A DNA stretch of 64,000 bases from Weissella sagaensis (GCF_005405285.1 NZ_BJDT01000001.1:158726-222725), one strand, 5' to 3'; shown: positions 1 through 8,479, counted from the first letter of the stretch. Translations and numbers: made by a program. Notes: generated by a model not told the origin, from the sequence alone.

Positions 1-940
1 ATTGACCATTATTTTCCGCAGCTAATTTATCCAAATTTTTATTTGTAAAGAATGTAGGTTTATAGCCAGCTTTAACTTTTTGATTGATACCACGTGCATG
101 CAATGGTAGACCACGGCGTGAACCTGCAATAATATGAGGCTCATTACCAGAAGGTAGATAATATAAAACGCTATTGTTATCACGAGCGAAACGACCACCA
201 CGACCAATGGTTAGTTTGGCTAGATAGTCAAAAAAACTTAACCCTAATCCACGAAGCACAACTTTTTGACGAGCTGGAATGTCATCTAAATTAGCTTCAG
301 CTGGATGAGTTGGCTGGATATAAAGCATATTTTTATTAGCAGTGGCAGCATCAGCAAATGTTTGTTGTTCTGGCGATAGAACGCTATCGGTCATACCAGT
401 TGCCAAAATAACCTTATCAGCAATAAAAGATGTGTCATCATCGAGTACAACAGTATATTGTGTTTCTGTTTGTTTAACATCAACAACTTGTTTACGCTCA
501 TAAGACAAAATAACATTACCGGGTACTTGTGTGCCTAAACGCTCATAAAACCATTGTCCGTAAGCACCAAAAAGGGCACGGGATGTAAAACGGTTAGGGT
601 TAATACGGGCAATTTCATCCAGAAAATGCTCTTTATTAATGAATTGGCGGCGCTGGACGTATTCCTTACCATATGTAATGGCCCACTCATAAAAGTTAGG
701 ACCGTAAGTGGCTGTGGCAGCATGATTTGGAACTGAAGGATCTGGGAATAATGTTAACTGGCGCGTAACTGTATTCATCAAAAAAGTAGGATCTTGGTCC
801 GGATTCCAAACACGTCCACCAATTGGGAAATTATCATACAAGGTAATGTCAACGGGTTCTGTAATGCCTTTGGCATAAGACATAAGGCGTTCCAATAATG
901 TTAAATTACGTGGTCCGGCACCGACTAAAACTATTTTCAT
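1..940 (-). CDS. FAD/NAD(P)-binding protein, cut by the window edge
   Basis: Reading the minus strand from the ATG at 940 gives 313 codons with no stop before the window edge, so only the N-terminal part is present. It opens with a dinucleotide-binding motif, VGAGPRNLTLLERL (residues 5-18), and has a second conserved stretch IPARQKVVLRGLGLSFFDY. This layout is that of the NAD_binding_9-type FAD/NAD(P)-binding proteins of about 600 residues, oxidoreductases whose substrate is mostly unknown. The ATG overlaps the stop of the upstream nnrE gene (ATGA), so the two are probably translationally coupled. Family call is firm, substrate unknown. Confidence 0.75.
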   Translation of the reverse strand, partial: MKIVLVGAGPRNLTLLERLMSYAKGITEPVDITLYDNFPIGGRVWNPDQDPTFLMNTVTRQLTLFPDPSVPNHAATATYGPNFYEWAITYGKEYVQRRQFINKEHFLDEIARINPNRFTSRALFGAYGQWFYERLGTQVPGNVILSYERKQVVDVKQTETQYTVVLDDDTSFIADKVILATGMTDSVLSPEQQTFADAATANKNMLYIQPTHPAEANLDDIPARQKVVLRGLGLSFFDYLAKLTIGRGGRFARDNNSVLYYLPSGNEPHIIAGSRRGLPLHARGINQKVKAGYKPTFFTNKNLDKLAAENNGQ

Positions 941-1602
941 TGGGTGCTGCTCTCTTTCTTAAAATTTGATAGTTCATCTGGTGAATAAATACCAATATCT
1001 TTGACGTAGATATTACCAGATCTTTTAAGGCCTTCGTTTTGCAAGAGGCCTTTTTTAGGATAGGCAAAAGTGACTGTTGCAGTGGCACGAATAGCTGAAC
1101 CTAAAATACTACCAGTTGTTGCATGTAAACCTGAAGGAATATCAATGGAGACAACGGGGATGTTGGCTGAATTAACACGCTTAATCATATCGCCAAGCTT
1201 AACTGGTACATGTTTTGATAAGCCGGCACCAAATAAGGCGTCAACAATAACGGTGTAATGACGGAAATCACGCACGCGATTATGTGGTGTGATACCATAG
1301 TTACGAGCAATGTCTAATTGTTTGGCAGTATTAGGTGCAGCACGATGCTCATCCCCTAATAATAGTAGGTCAACATTAACGCCTTTTTGGGATAACATGC
1401 GAGCGACCGCAATACCGTCGCCACCGTTGTTTCCTAAACCAGCAATGATGAGTACATTAGATAAATCAAAAGCACCAGCACCTAGCACATCAATAACAGA
1501 CATAGCTGCTCGTTCCATCAAAACTAGTGGATGGACACCGATTTCATCAATGGTGTAGTGGCTAAACCGTTGCATTTCTTGGGCAGTGACTGACTCAATC
1601 AT
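937..1602 (-). CDS. nnrE: NAD(P)H-hydrate epimerase
   Basis: A 221-residue YjeF N-terminal domain protein that epimerises R-NAD(P)HX to the S form in nicotinamide cofactor repair. Visible signatures are the glycine-rich GLGNNGGDGIAVARML segment and the DALFGAGLSKHVP segment, with DIPSG later, all typical of the Rossmann-like epimerase fold. I start it at 1602 because AAGGAGGT lies 8 bases upstream; an in-frame ATG at 1641 lacks such a site. It lacks the C-terminal dehydratase (NnrD) domain found in fused versions. The stop overlaps the next gene by four bases, suggesting a two-gene operon with the FAD protein. Confidence 0.9.
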   Translation of the reverse strand: MIESVTAQEMQRFSHYTIDEIGVHPLVLMERAAMSVIDVLGAGAFDLSNVLIIAGLGNNGGDGIAVARMLSQKGVNVDLLLLGDEHRAAPNTAKQLDIARNYGITPHNRVRDFRHYTVIVDALFGAGLSKHVPVKLGDMIKRVNSANIPVVSIDIPSGLHATTGSILGSAIRATATVTFAYPKKGLLQNEGLKRSGNIYVKDIGIYSPDELSNFKKESSTQ

Positions 1603-1737
1603 GAAAAGCAACCTCCTTGTAAATTTTATATTAATAATCAATTATAACGTTCAGTGTTTATTATATCGCAACTGACTGTTAAAATGTTTCTAGTACAATA
1701 TTTTTTAACATAAAGTAAGAAAAAGAGAGGAGAGATT

Positions 1738-2076
1738 ATGGATATGCAAAAAATTCCAGAAGACATGCAAGATGTTCGCGACCGAGTTGCGTTAATGGCA
1801 GGTCGTGGATTTCCCGTATCTGAAGAAGATGTCATTAAAGAAGCATTAAAAGCCGGGTTCCAATCCATTGTTGATGAAAAAATGGATGGGAACTATTATA
1901 CTGTGCGTTGGGATGAAAGTTTTAATGCGTTACAAGTGTTTGGTATGGATAATGAATTAATTGGATCAGCTGTGCCAAAAGAAGGTAGTGCTAGCTTTAT
2001 TGAACAATTTGAAGCAAATGCAACTAATACTTGGTATGCCTTAGATAAGGATGCTTTAAAAATTATTGGCCGTTAA
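1738..2076 (+). CDS. Small conserved-looking cytosolic protein, function unknown
   Basis: An ORF of 112 residues with a good GAGGAGA site 5-10 bases before the ATG. No signal peptide or membrane segment is visible. The first half is helical and acidic (VSEEDVIKEALKAGFQSIVDEK), the second half looks like beta strands (YYTVRWDESFNALQVFGMD). I do not recognise the family. It stands alone between the divergent nnrE and the aquaporin gene. Confidence 0.6.
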   Translation: MDMQKIPEDMQDVRDRVALMAGRGFPVSEEDVIKEALKAGFQSIVDEKMDGNYYTVRWDESFNALQVFGMDNELIGSAVPKEGSASFIEQFEANATNTWYALDKDALKIIGR

Positions 2077-2192
2077 ATTTAAAAATTAGTTAATAAAGCT
2101 GATTTTAAGTGCAATAATGTTATATAGTTAGTGTTAGTTTATTTATTTCGTTATAAAACGAAGGAATCTCATTTAAGGAGCAATTATTAATT

Positions 2193-2897
2193 ATGGAAAG
2201 TAATATGCGTAAATACCTAGCGGAGTTCTTTGGAACTTTGATGTTGGTCGCTGTAGGTACTGGTACTGTTGTATTGGTTGGCCTACAAACAGGTCCACTT
2301 CCAGTTGCATTGGCATTCGGTATCGCTTTAGCAGCCGGTGCTTATGCCTTTGGACCAATTTCAGGTGGTCACTTTAACCCAGCTGTTTCTTTGGGTGCTG
2401 CCATTAATGGTCGTATCACTTGGGGCGAATTTGTTGGTTATGTGATTTCACAACTAATCGGTAGTCTTGCAGGATCAGCTCTTGTTTGGGCAATTATGCA
2501 AAGCGTTGGTGCCAACGCCACAATGATCAAGCAAGTTGGTTTTGGTCAAACTGATTATACAGCACCTGTATCATTTATTGGTGCATCTGTTATTGAAATG
2601 ATTTTGACATTCTTGTTTGTTCTAGTTATTTTGATGGTAACTTCAAAGAAGGCTTCAGCATCTTCAGTTGCTGCACCAATGATTATTGGTTTGACATTGG
2701 CTGCATTGATTACAGTAGGTGTTTCAGTTACTGGTGCTTCATTGAACCCTGCACGTTCATTTGGACCAGCAATCTTCTTTGCAATGTTTGGATCAGCTAC
2801 AGCTTTGACACACATTGCTGCATACTTCATCGGACCTTTGGTTGGTGGCGCACTAGCTGCACTAGTTGCTAAGTATGGTCTTGGATCAGAAGAATAA
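2193..2897 (+). CDS. Aquaporin / glycerol facilitator (MIP family)
   Basis: A 234-residue membrane channel with both NPA signatures: HFNPAVS near residue 67 and SLNPARS near residue 185, each in a half-repeat of three membrane segments. Length and the compact loops fit the aquaporin Z-like branch, which passes water and small solutes, but many lactobacillus members also pass glycerol or lactic acid, so I leave the symbol open. AAGGAG sits 12 bases before the ATG. A strong hairpin terminator follows, so it is probably monocistronic. Confidence 0.92.
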   Translation: MESNMRKYLAEFFGTLMLVAVGTGTVVLVGLQTGPLPVALAFGIALAAGAYAFGPISGGHFNPAVSLGAAINGRITWGEFVGYVISQLIGSLAGSALVWAIMQSVGANATMIKQVGFGQTDYTAPVSFIGASVIEMILTFLFVLVILMVTSKKASASSVAAPMIIGLTLAALITVGVSVTGASLNPARSFGPAIFFAMFGSATALTHIAAYFIGPLVGGALAALVAKYGLGSEE

Positions 2898-2913
2898 AAA
2901 ATATTTATAAAAT

Positions 2914-2970
2914 AAAGCCATGGCGAACAGAAATGCGGTGTACCGCAAAATGTTTGCCATGGCTTTTTTT
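2914..2970 (+). terminator. Terminator after the aquaporin gene
   Basis: Sixteen-base inverted arms AAAGCCATGGCGAACA / TGTTTGCCATGGCTTT (one wobble) with a small inner GCGGTGTACCGC hairpin, followed by a T run. Confidence 0.9.
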
Positions 2971-2990
2971 GTATACTTGTTGCTTATATT

Positions 2991-3158
2991 GTCCGTCAAA
3001 GCGAAAATTATATCCGTTCTTTTTTAAACGCGATAAACTAACAGTCCGTCAAAAATAAATGACAAATATGTCACACACCTTCGCGTCGCTACGGCGAAGT
3101 GCCACATTTATCACTTATTTTAGACTCCAAAACGGTAGTTATATCCGCTCTTTTTTAA
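2991..3158. repeat. Nested palindromic intergenic repeat
   Basis: The segment has a perfect six-base hairpin CTTCGC/GCGAAG at 3079-3099, inside a longer imperfect inverted repeat (left arm from about 3047, right arm to about 3123, both reading GTCnAAAATAArTG on their own strand). Outside lie two copies of TTATATCCGyTCTTTTTTAA at 3008-3027 and 3139-3158 and two copies of GTCCGTCAAA. The layout resembles a small non-coding palindromic element; whether other copies exist cannot be seen here. Confidence 0.55.
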
Positions 3159-3640
3159 TCATGTGCAATTCTTGCTTCCGATGCTGCTGCTATTGCCGCC
3201 ACGATGTCGTCGATGAAAGTATTTACACGGCCACCATTGTGTTGTTCAGCATTTAGTTGACCAATGATGCCTGGTTTGGTGCGATCTAGGTAACCAAAGT
3301 TGGTCCATGAAATCGTACCGTATACGCCAAGGATAGACATGACTAATTGTTCATCAATACCATAGGTTGAATGGTCTTGACTAATACGGTTTTGCAATGG
3401 CTCAGGTAACTGATTTGCTTGAGCAAGATCATCAATTGCCAAGCCGGTCATAATGGCATCTTGGACTTCAGTTTTGTGTAGGACATGTTTGATAGAATCA
3501 AGCGCATCTTCATGCGTCATATCTGGGATATGGTCCTTTTGACCAGCAACGGTCAGATCAGCAATGGCATCTAATGTCACACCACGGTCGGCTAGCATTT
3601 TGACAACATCTTCGTAATAATCGCGTTCAGTAAATAACAT
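3155..3640 (-). CDS. Phosphatidylglycerophosphatase A-like protein
   Basis: The 161-residue product resembles the PgpA/YutG family, cytosolic-face lipid phosphatases that convert phosphatidylglycerophosphate to phosphatidylglycerol. Recognisable parts are the N-terminal LADRGVTLDAIADL segment and the C-terminal FIDDIVAAIAAA helix with the preceding GRVNTF. Unlike proteobacterial PgpA it has no obvious membrane helices, as in the Firmicutes YutG branch. I start at 3640, where AAGGAGTTT precedes the ATG; the longer reading from 3706 has no ribosome site. Confidence 0.78.
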   Translation of the reverse strand: MLFTERDYYEDVVKMLADRGVTLDAIADLTVAGQKDHIPDMTHEDALDSIKHVLHKTEVQDAIMTGLAIDDLAQANQLPEPLQNRISQDHSTYGIDEQLVMSILGVYGTISWTNFGYLDRTKPGIIGQLNAEQHNGGRVNTFIDDIVAAIAAASEARIAHD

Positions 3641-3702
3641 TTTTTTGGTAAACTCCTTGTTTAATGATGCCCTTATTGTATCAAATATAACAAAGAAAGT
3701 TA

Positions 3703-4620
3703 TCATTCAGTCATTGTTAAAATTGTTTTACCTTGTAAGGAATGCTGGCGAGCCTGCTCATGCACATCACGTAGATTTGCTAACGTAAATGGTAAGATTT
3801 GACCAATCCGAATTGAAATTTTACCAGCAGCCATGTCATTAAATAAAGCCTGTAGATTAGGACGTTTACCATCAGAATAGGTGCTGGCAGCATCTATGTC
3901 AAATTCTGCAATGGCAGCATCATCTAAACCGGCTAAGCTACGTAATAGGCCACCTTTCTTCAAAATTTTAGCTGATTGTATTGAGACTCGCCCACCGATG
4001 GTATCTAATACCGCATCAAAATCAGATAGTTCATTTTCATAATCAGTGTGATAATCAATTGGCACCACATTACCTAATGACTTTAAGTAGTCAAAATCAG
4101 CCGGTTTGGCAGTTGCAAAAACTTGCGCGCCAATATTTAGTGCAGCCTGAATTGCGACTGAACCGACAGCACCTGCACCACCCTGAATTAAAACTTTTTG
4201 ATCTGATTTAACATTTAAGTCGCGATGAATCATTTGATAACCAGTTGCAGCACCGATAACGGCTGCAACAGCATGCGCGTCATCAATGTTATCAGGAACT
4301 TTAGTAGCTGCTGATTGCCCGACAGGTACGAATTGTGCGTATGTTTTTTGATGGCGCGTTGCAGCAACCCGATCGCCAACTTTAAAATCAGTGACGTCTT
4401 CACCAACTGCAACGACTTCACCAATCACACTAGACCCGGGAATTAGTGGCAAGGACTCAGAAGTTCCCATGTTGCCAGCGATGAATTTTACATCATATGG
4501 ATCAATTGCAACGGCATGATTTTTAACTAGTAATTGCTTTTTTAATAATTTAGGTATTTCTGTTGTAATGGTCGTCAGTCCAGTGACTGGACCATATTGA
4601 TTAAGTTGAATAGCTTTCAT
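3703..4620 (-). CDS. Zinc-independent quinone reductase / alcohol dehydrogenase family
   Basis: A 305-residue member of the MDR superfamily, quinone oxidoreductase branch. It has the GroES-like N-terminal domain (IPGSSVIGEVVAVGEDV near residue 60) and an NAD(P)-binding motif GGAGAVGSVAIQAA around residue 147. The zinc-ligand cysteine and histidine pattern of true alcohol dehydrogenases is absent. It probably reduces quinones or enones with NADPH; substrate unknown. AGGAGGT lies just upstream of the ATG. The pgpA-like gene follows after 62 bases on the same strand. Confidence 0.88.
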   Translation of the reverse strand: MKAIQLNQYGPVTGLTTITTEIPKLLKKQLLVKNHAVAIDPYDVKFIAGNMGTSESLPLIPGSSVIGEVVAVGEDVTDFKVGDRVAATRHQKTYAQFVPVGQSAATKVPDNIDDAHAVAAVIGAATGYQMIHRDLNVKSDQKVLIQGGAGAVGSVAIQAALNIGAQVFATAKPADFDYLKSLGNVVPIDYHTDYENELSDFDAVLDTIGGRVSIQSAKILKKGGLLRSLAGLDDAAIAEFDIDAASTYSDGKRPNLQALFNDMAAGKISIRIGQILPFTLANLRDVHEQARQHSLQGKTILTMTE

Positions 4621-4828
4621 GATGAATACCTCCTGATATTTATATACAACAATAGTTTAACTTAAATTCCTTTTTAGTGGCATAATAAAGAATAAAATCT
4701 GTATGATAAATTATTGATAGCCATTTTTTTGATAAAAATAAAAAGCAATAAAAAAACAGTTGCCAAACAATATGGGCTGTGATAACTTATGTATATACTA
4801 AATCACGAACGAAATGAGGACATATTAT

Positions 4829-4906
4829 ATGAATGAACGTAGTTTAAAATTTAATATGATGACGTCCTCTAACCTGACTGTATTACCAAACAGTTGGGTA
4901 TTTTGA
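4829..4906 (+). CDS. Leader peptide of 25 residues upstream of the Ser/Thr carrier
   Basis: ATG at 4829 lies 8 bases after GAGGA. The peptide is rich in Ser, Thr and Asn; residues 12-25 read TSSNLTVLPNSWVF and then stop. It ends about 20 bases before the terminator stem. The Thr/Ser/Asn codons at 12-17 lie just before or at the antiterminator strand (codons 17-21), as expected if slow decoding of these codons exposes that strand. The pattern TVL, then a few residues, then Trp plus two residues and stop is shared with the leader at 8480-8560. Too short for family assignment. Confidence 0.7.
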   Translation: MNERSLKFNMMTSSNLTVLPNSWVF

Positions 4907-4927
4907 AGTGGTTAATTATCGCTGACG

Positions 4928-4989
4928 AACGCCATTCAACTTGGTAATACAGATTTACTGTACTTATCCAAGTTGAATGGCGTTTTTAT
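4928..4989 (+). terminator. Attenuator terminator before the SteT-like gene
   Basis: A 17-bp uninterrupted stem with a 23-base loop followed by a T-rich tract, located 22 bases before the transporter start codon and therefore able to stop transcription before the gene. Confidence 0.88.
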
Positions 4990-5010
4990 TTTACATTAAG
5001 GAGAAGGTGT

Positions 5011-6339
5011 ATGGAAGCAGGAAAAAATGAGTTAAGGCGTTCGATGGGTGTGTGGACGGGAATTTCAGTGGTGATTGGAACTGTAATTGGTTCTGGTATT
5101 TTCTTTAAGCAAGGGCAAGTTTTAGAGACAGCAGGTAGTACTACTGCTGGTTTAACAGCCTGGTTAGTTGGTGGTGTTATAACTTTAGCAGGTGGTTTGA
5201 CTGTGTCAGAAGTTGGTTCAAGAATTCCTGAAACGGGTGGCATTTACATTTATATGAAGAAATTATATGGGGAATTTGTAGGATTTTTGACAGGGTGGAC
5301 CCAAGTTGCAATTTATGCACCAGCAATTATTGCTTCAGTAGCTGCTTATTTTTCACAGTTATTCGCAAATTTTTTTGGTATACCCATGGAGTGGGTACCA
5401 TTAATTGGGATTATAACGGTTATTTTAATTACGGCAATGAATTCATTGGATAACCGGATTGCAGGAGCCTTCCAAGTTGCAACAACAAGTATCAAATTAA
5501 TACCAATTGTTGCCCTCGTTATTTTTGGTATCTTTTTTGGTAAAGCTGATGCTTTGGGTCAAACGGTAGCGCATGTCACATCAACGGCATCAGGTAATTT
5601 TGGGTTAGCAATCTTAGCAACACTGTTTGCTTATGATGGCTGGGCAACACTAGCTAATTTAGGTGGTGAAATAAAAAATCCTAGTAAGAATTTACCAAGA
5701 GCGATTATTTTTGGTTTGCTAATTGTCATTTTAGCTTATGTTGGTGTAACATACGGTATTTACCAAGCGTTACCAGCAAATCAAATTGTTGCATTAGGCA
5801 GTGAAGTACCATACACGGTTGCGAAACAAGCGTTTGGACAGGTAGGCGGTAAACTAATCGCAATTGGTATTTTAGTCTCAATGATTGGTACGTTAAATGG
5901 TAAAATGTTAGCTTTCCCACGAATGGTTTATGCAATGGCTGAAGAAGGCGTTTTGCCACGTTATTTAAAGCGAATTAATCAGGCAAAAGAACCAATAGCA
6001 GCTCTATGGACGACAGCTGGTTTGGCAATGGTGCTGATTATTTTGTCAGGTGCTGATTGGTTATCAGATATGGCTGTGTTTGTTATTTGGCTATTTTATG
6101 CAGCAACATTTTGCGGCATATTTATTTTAAGGGCAAAGGATCGTAAACAAGGAATTACATTAGATGCAAATACCTTTAAAGTCCCTTTGTATCCCATAGT
6201 ACCTTTAGTTGCAATTGGTGGCGCACTATTTGTCTTGATTAATACTTTAATCGCTAGCTTCTCAATGGTATTAATTTCTTTTGTGTTTGTTGCATTAGGC
6301 ATACCAGTTTATTATTATTATCAATTTAATAATAAATGA
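5011..6339 (+). CDS. SteT-like serine/threonine exchanger (APC/LAT family)
   Basis: A 442-residue membrane protein of the APC superfamily with the substrate-binding GSGIF motif at residues 27-31 in helix 1, GGLTVSEVGSRIPETGG in helix 2, and LFAYDGWATLANLGGEIKNP in helix 6. The overall sequence resembles Bacillus SteT (YkbA), a Ser/Thr exchanger, over its whole length. AAGGAGAAGG lies before the ATG. The gene sits directly behind a leader-peptide attenuator, which suggests control by amino-acid supply. Family is firm; Ser/Thr substrate is inferred by resemblance and by the leader codons. Confidence 0.85.
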   Translation: MEAGKNELRRSMGVWTGISVVIGTVIGSGIFFKQGQVLETAGSTTAGLTAWLVGGVITLAGGLTVSEVGSRIPETGGIYIYMKKLYGEFVGFLTGWTQVAIYAPAIIASVAAYFSQLFANFFGIPMEWVPLIGIITVILITAMNSLDNRIAGAFQVATTSIKLIPIVALVIFGIFFGKADALGQTVAHVTSTASGNFGLAILATLFAYDGWATLANLGGEIKNPSKNLPRAIIFGLLIVILAYVGVTYGIYQALPANQIVALGSEVPYTVAKQAFGQVGGKLIAIGILVSMIGTLNGKMLAFPRMVYAMAEEGVLPRYLKRINQAKEPIAALWTTAGLAMVLIILSGADWLSDMAVFVIWLFYAATFCGIFILRAKDRKQGITLDANTFKVPLYPIVPLVAIGGALFVLINTLIASFSMVLISFVFVALGIPVYYYYQFNNK

Positions 6340-6445
6340 TAATTGTTTGTCTTTCTGTGCAAACGGAATATGTAAATTTGCCTGTTTATTGTAAAAGTAT
6401 GCGATAATAAATATACAAATATAAATGAACAGGGAGTATATCAGG

Positions 6446-6892
6446 ATGGGAAAATATCATGTGACAAATTATGAACAACTGTCGTTTGATGATTTTAATC
6501 AACCAACTGGTTTACCAATTAATCAAAATAATCGATGGGTTGTGCGTGCTGACAATATGCCATGGCATGATTTGGAAAAGCAATATGCCATGGTTTTTAA
6601 GAGTAAACGTGGTCCTAAACCGTTACCATTTCGTTTAGTATTTGGCGCATTAATGATTCAGCAACTGTTAGAATTAACGGATGAGGAGACATTAGAGCAA
6701 ATCAAAGAAAATCCGTACTTACAATATTTTGTTGGTCAACCGGGTTATGTGTATGAACGGCCATTTAGTTCATCAACATTAAGTCGTGCACGGCAACGAA
6801 TTGGTGATGCAGAAGTTTTGGCAATGGTAAATGATATGGAAGCGTTAATGGCGCAAAAAGGTATTAATTCTAAAATTGGTCGACAACATTAG
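6446..6892 (+). CDS. Stand-alone transposase N-terminal domain (IS5/IS1182 type)
   Basis: The 148-residue product matches the N-terminal DNA-binding part of IS1182/IS5-type transposases (DUF772): KRGPKPLPFRLVFGALMIQ, then LEQIKENPYLQYFVG and FSSSTLSRARQRIGD. The catalytic DDE domain is absent; the ORF stops cleanly at 6892 and a 15-bp perfect terminator follows. No terminal inverted repeats are evident around it. ATG at 6446 is preferred over 6425 because AGGGAG lies nine bases ahead of it. It is either a decayed element or a retained DNA-binding protein; it has a ribosome site, an intact frame and its own terminator. Confidence 0.75.
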   Translation: MGKYHVTNYEQLSFDDFNQPTGLPINQNNRWVVRADNMPWHDLEKQYAMVFKSKRGPKPLPFRLVFGALMIQQLLELTDEETLEQIKENPYLQYFVGQPGYVYERPFSSSTLSRARQRIGDAEVLAMVNDMEALMAQKGINSKIGRQH

Positions 6893-6909
6893 TCATAATA
6901 GATAAAATT

Positions 6910-6952
6910 AAAAGCTCTGTACTTACCAATGTGACAAGTACAGAGCTTTTAG
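6910..6952. terminator. Bidirectional terminator between convergent genes
   Basis: Perfect 15-bp stem AAAAGCTCTGTACTT / AAGTACAGAGCTTTT. It lies between the transposase-like gene and the stop of the minus-strand permease, with T-rich flanks on both strands. Confidence 0.88.
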
Positions 6953-6966
6953 TTAATAGATTATTT

Positions 6967-8358
6967 TTAATCATTGTGCGACTTACGTGCTTGAATAAAG
7001 TAAATAATTGAAAGTAAAATCAAAAAACCAGCACCAATACTTACAGAAATACGAGTATCGGGATTAATAAACATAAAGATAACAATAACAATCAATGATA
7101 ATAAAGCAATGTAATTTGTTATTGGATAAAGTGGCATTTTAAATGGATGCGTTGCCATCAAATCCTTATTAGCAGCTCTAAAACGTAATTCAGAAACTAA
7201 AATAACGAACCAAGGAACCATACCTGGTAGCACACTAGAACTATAAACTAAGACAAATAAGTTAGCAGTAGATTTGCTATAAGCTGAAAAAACCGTATTT
7301 AGAATAAGACCAAGTAAAATACCCCCAGAAATCGCAAAAATTGAAATGTAAGGCACTTGATGTGATGAAATTTTAGATAAGGCTTTGGCTGTTTGACCAT
7401 CCCTTGATAATTTAAATAACATACGACTTGAGCTGTAAATACCTGAATTAGCACCTGACATAGCAGCCGTTAAGACTACGAAATTAATAATACCAGCAGC
7501 ACCAGAAATACCAACCTTAGCAAAAGTTTCAACGAATGGTGAACCAACAGCGTCTAGTTGATTCCAGGGATAGATAGTGACGATAACAAAAATAGCCCCA
7601 ATATAGAAAATCAAAATACGCCAAACAATTGAACGAACCGATGAAATAATTGCATGTTTAGGATGTTCTGCCTCGCCAGCAGTAATCCCAAGCACTTCAA
7701 TACCTTGATATGAACCAACGACAATTGATAATGCAAAGATGAATCCTTTAGCACCACCTGTAAAGAAACCACCGTGTGCCCATAAATTAGTTAGACCAAT
7801 GGCATGCCAATTATTACCTAATCCCAAGAAAATGACCATCAAGCCAAGAACAATCATTAAAATAATGGTGATAACTTTGATCATTGCAAAATAAAATTCC
7901 ATCGTACCATATGCTTTGGCAGAGGCAAGATTAGCTAATGTTAACGTAGCAATCACAATAATACCAGAAATCCAGCCGGGCAAATGCGGCCACCAATAAT
8001 TAAGATAAGTACTAACAGCAACAACTTCACTAATACCAACGACAATATATTGGAAAACATTACTCCATTTTGTCAGATAACCAGCTAAAGGATGAATGTA
8101 ATTTGAGGCGTAGTCAGCAAATGAGCCAGTTGAGGGATTTATAAAAATCATTTCGCCCAAAGCACGCATAACTAGATACAACAAAATTCCCACGAAGGCA
8201 TAAGCTAGTAGCACTGAAGGGCCGGTCCATTGGATGGTTGAAGTTGATCCCATAAATAGACCGACACCAATGGTACCACCCAAGGCAATCATTTGCATTT
8301 GGCCACCCGTTAAGGAACGTTTTAATTCTAATTCATCTTTGCCCTGTTTCTCTTTCAT
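6967..8358 (-). CDS. Amino-acid permease, SerP/AapA-like (AAT family)
   Basis: A 463-residue APC-superfamily permease. It starts with the characteristic KRSLTGGQMQMIALGGTIGVG (shortened here: residues 13-33), followed by about twelve hydrophobic segments, GSYQGIEVLGITAGEAEHP in helix 6 and a hydrophilic C-terminus. The closest known types are D-Ala/Ser/Gly and Ser/Thr permeases of lactic acid bacteria. AAGGAGAAGG precedes the ATG. A Thr-rich leader peptide and a terminator lie in the 200 bases upstream, which favours threonine or serine as substrate, though that is inference. Confidence 0.85.
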   Translation of the reverse strand: MKEKQGKDELELKRSLTGGQMQMIALGGTIGVGLFMGSTSTIQWTGPSVLLAYAFVGILLYLVMRALGEMIFINPSTGSFADYASNYIHPLAGYLTKWSNVFQYIVVGISEVVAVSTYLNYWWPHLPGWISGIIVIATLTLANLASAKAYGTMEFYFAMIKVITIILMIVLGLMVIFLGLGNNWHAIGLTNLWAHGGFFTGGAKGFIFALSIVVGSYQGIEVLGITAGEAEHPKHAIISSVRSIVWRILIFYIGAIFVIVTIYPWNQLDAVGSPFVETFAKVGISGAAGIINFVVLTAAMSGANSGIYSSSRMLFKLSRDGQTAKALSKISSHQVPYISIFAISGGILLGLILNTVFSAYSKSTANLFVLVYSSSVLPGMVPWFVILVSELRFRAANKDLMATHPFKMPLYPITNYIALLSLIVIVIFMFINPDTRISVSIGAGFLILLSIIYFIQARKSHND

Positions 8359-8387
8359 AAACCTTCTCCTTTTTGTTTAAAAAGTAT

Positions 8388-8449
8388 ACAAAAAACCCAT
8401 CCAATTAACCTGCACCGCTAAAAAGGGTGTCGAGCTGATTGGATGGGTT
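8388..8449 (-). terminator. Attenuator terminator before the SerP-like gene
   Basis: AACCCATCCAAT / ATTGGATGGGTT, 12 perfect pairs, with TTTTTTG on the 3' side in minus-strand orientation; ends 29 bases before the permease ATG. Confidence 0.88.
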
Positions 8450-8479
8450 GCTAATAATCGATAGTTTATTAATAGCACG

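Larger units (their letters stand above)
4816..4989 (+). promoter_or_regulatory. Leader-peptide attenuator of the SteT-like transporter gene
   Basis: Seen directly: a ribosome site (GAGGA, 4816-4820), a 25-codon ORF (4829-4906), a 12-base segment CTGTATTACCAA (4878-4889) perfectly complementary to TTGGTAATACAG (4941-4952), and a 17-bp perfect terminator stem (4928-4944 with 4968-4984) followed by TTTTTATTTT. The antiterminator partner overlaps the 5' arm of the terminator, so the two folds exclude each other, and the other antiterminator strand lies inside the leader ORF, so ribosome position can choose between them. GAGGAC/GTCCTC (4816-4821 with 4864-4869) can also cover the leader's ribosome site. 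No T-box or known riboswitch core was found. Confidence 0.78.

Noticed and set aside
4680..4990. T-box or other known riboswitch upstream of the SteT-like gene
   Set aside because: No AGGGTGGNACCGCG-like T-box core, and no lysine, SAM or purine aptamer sequence; the ORF plus antiterminator explains the structure.
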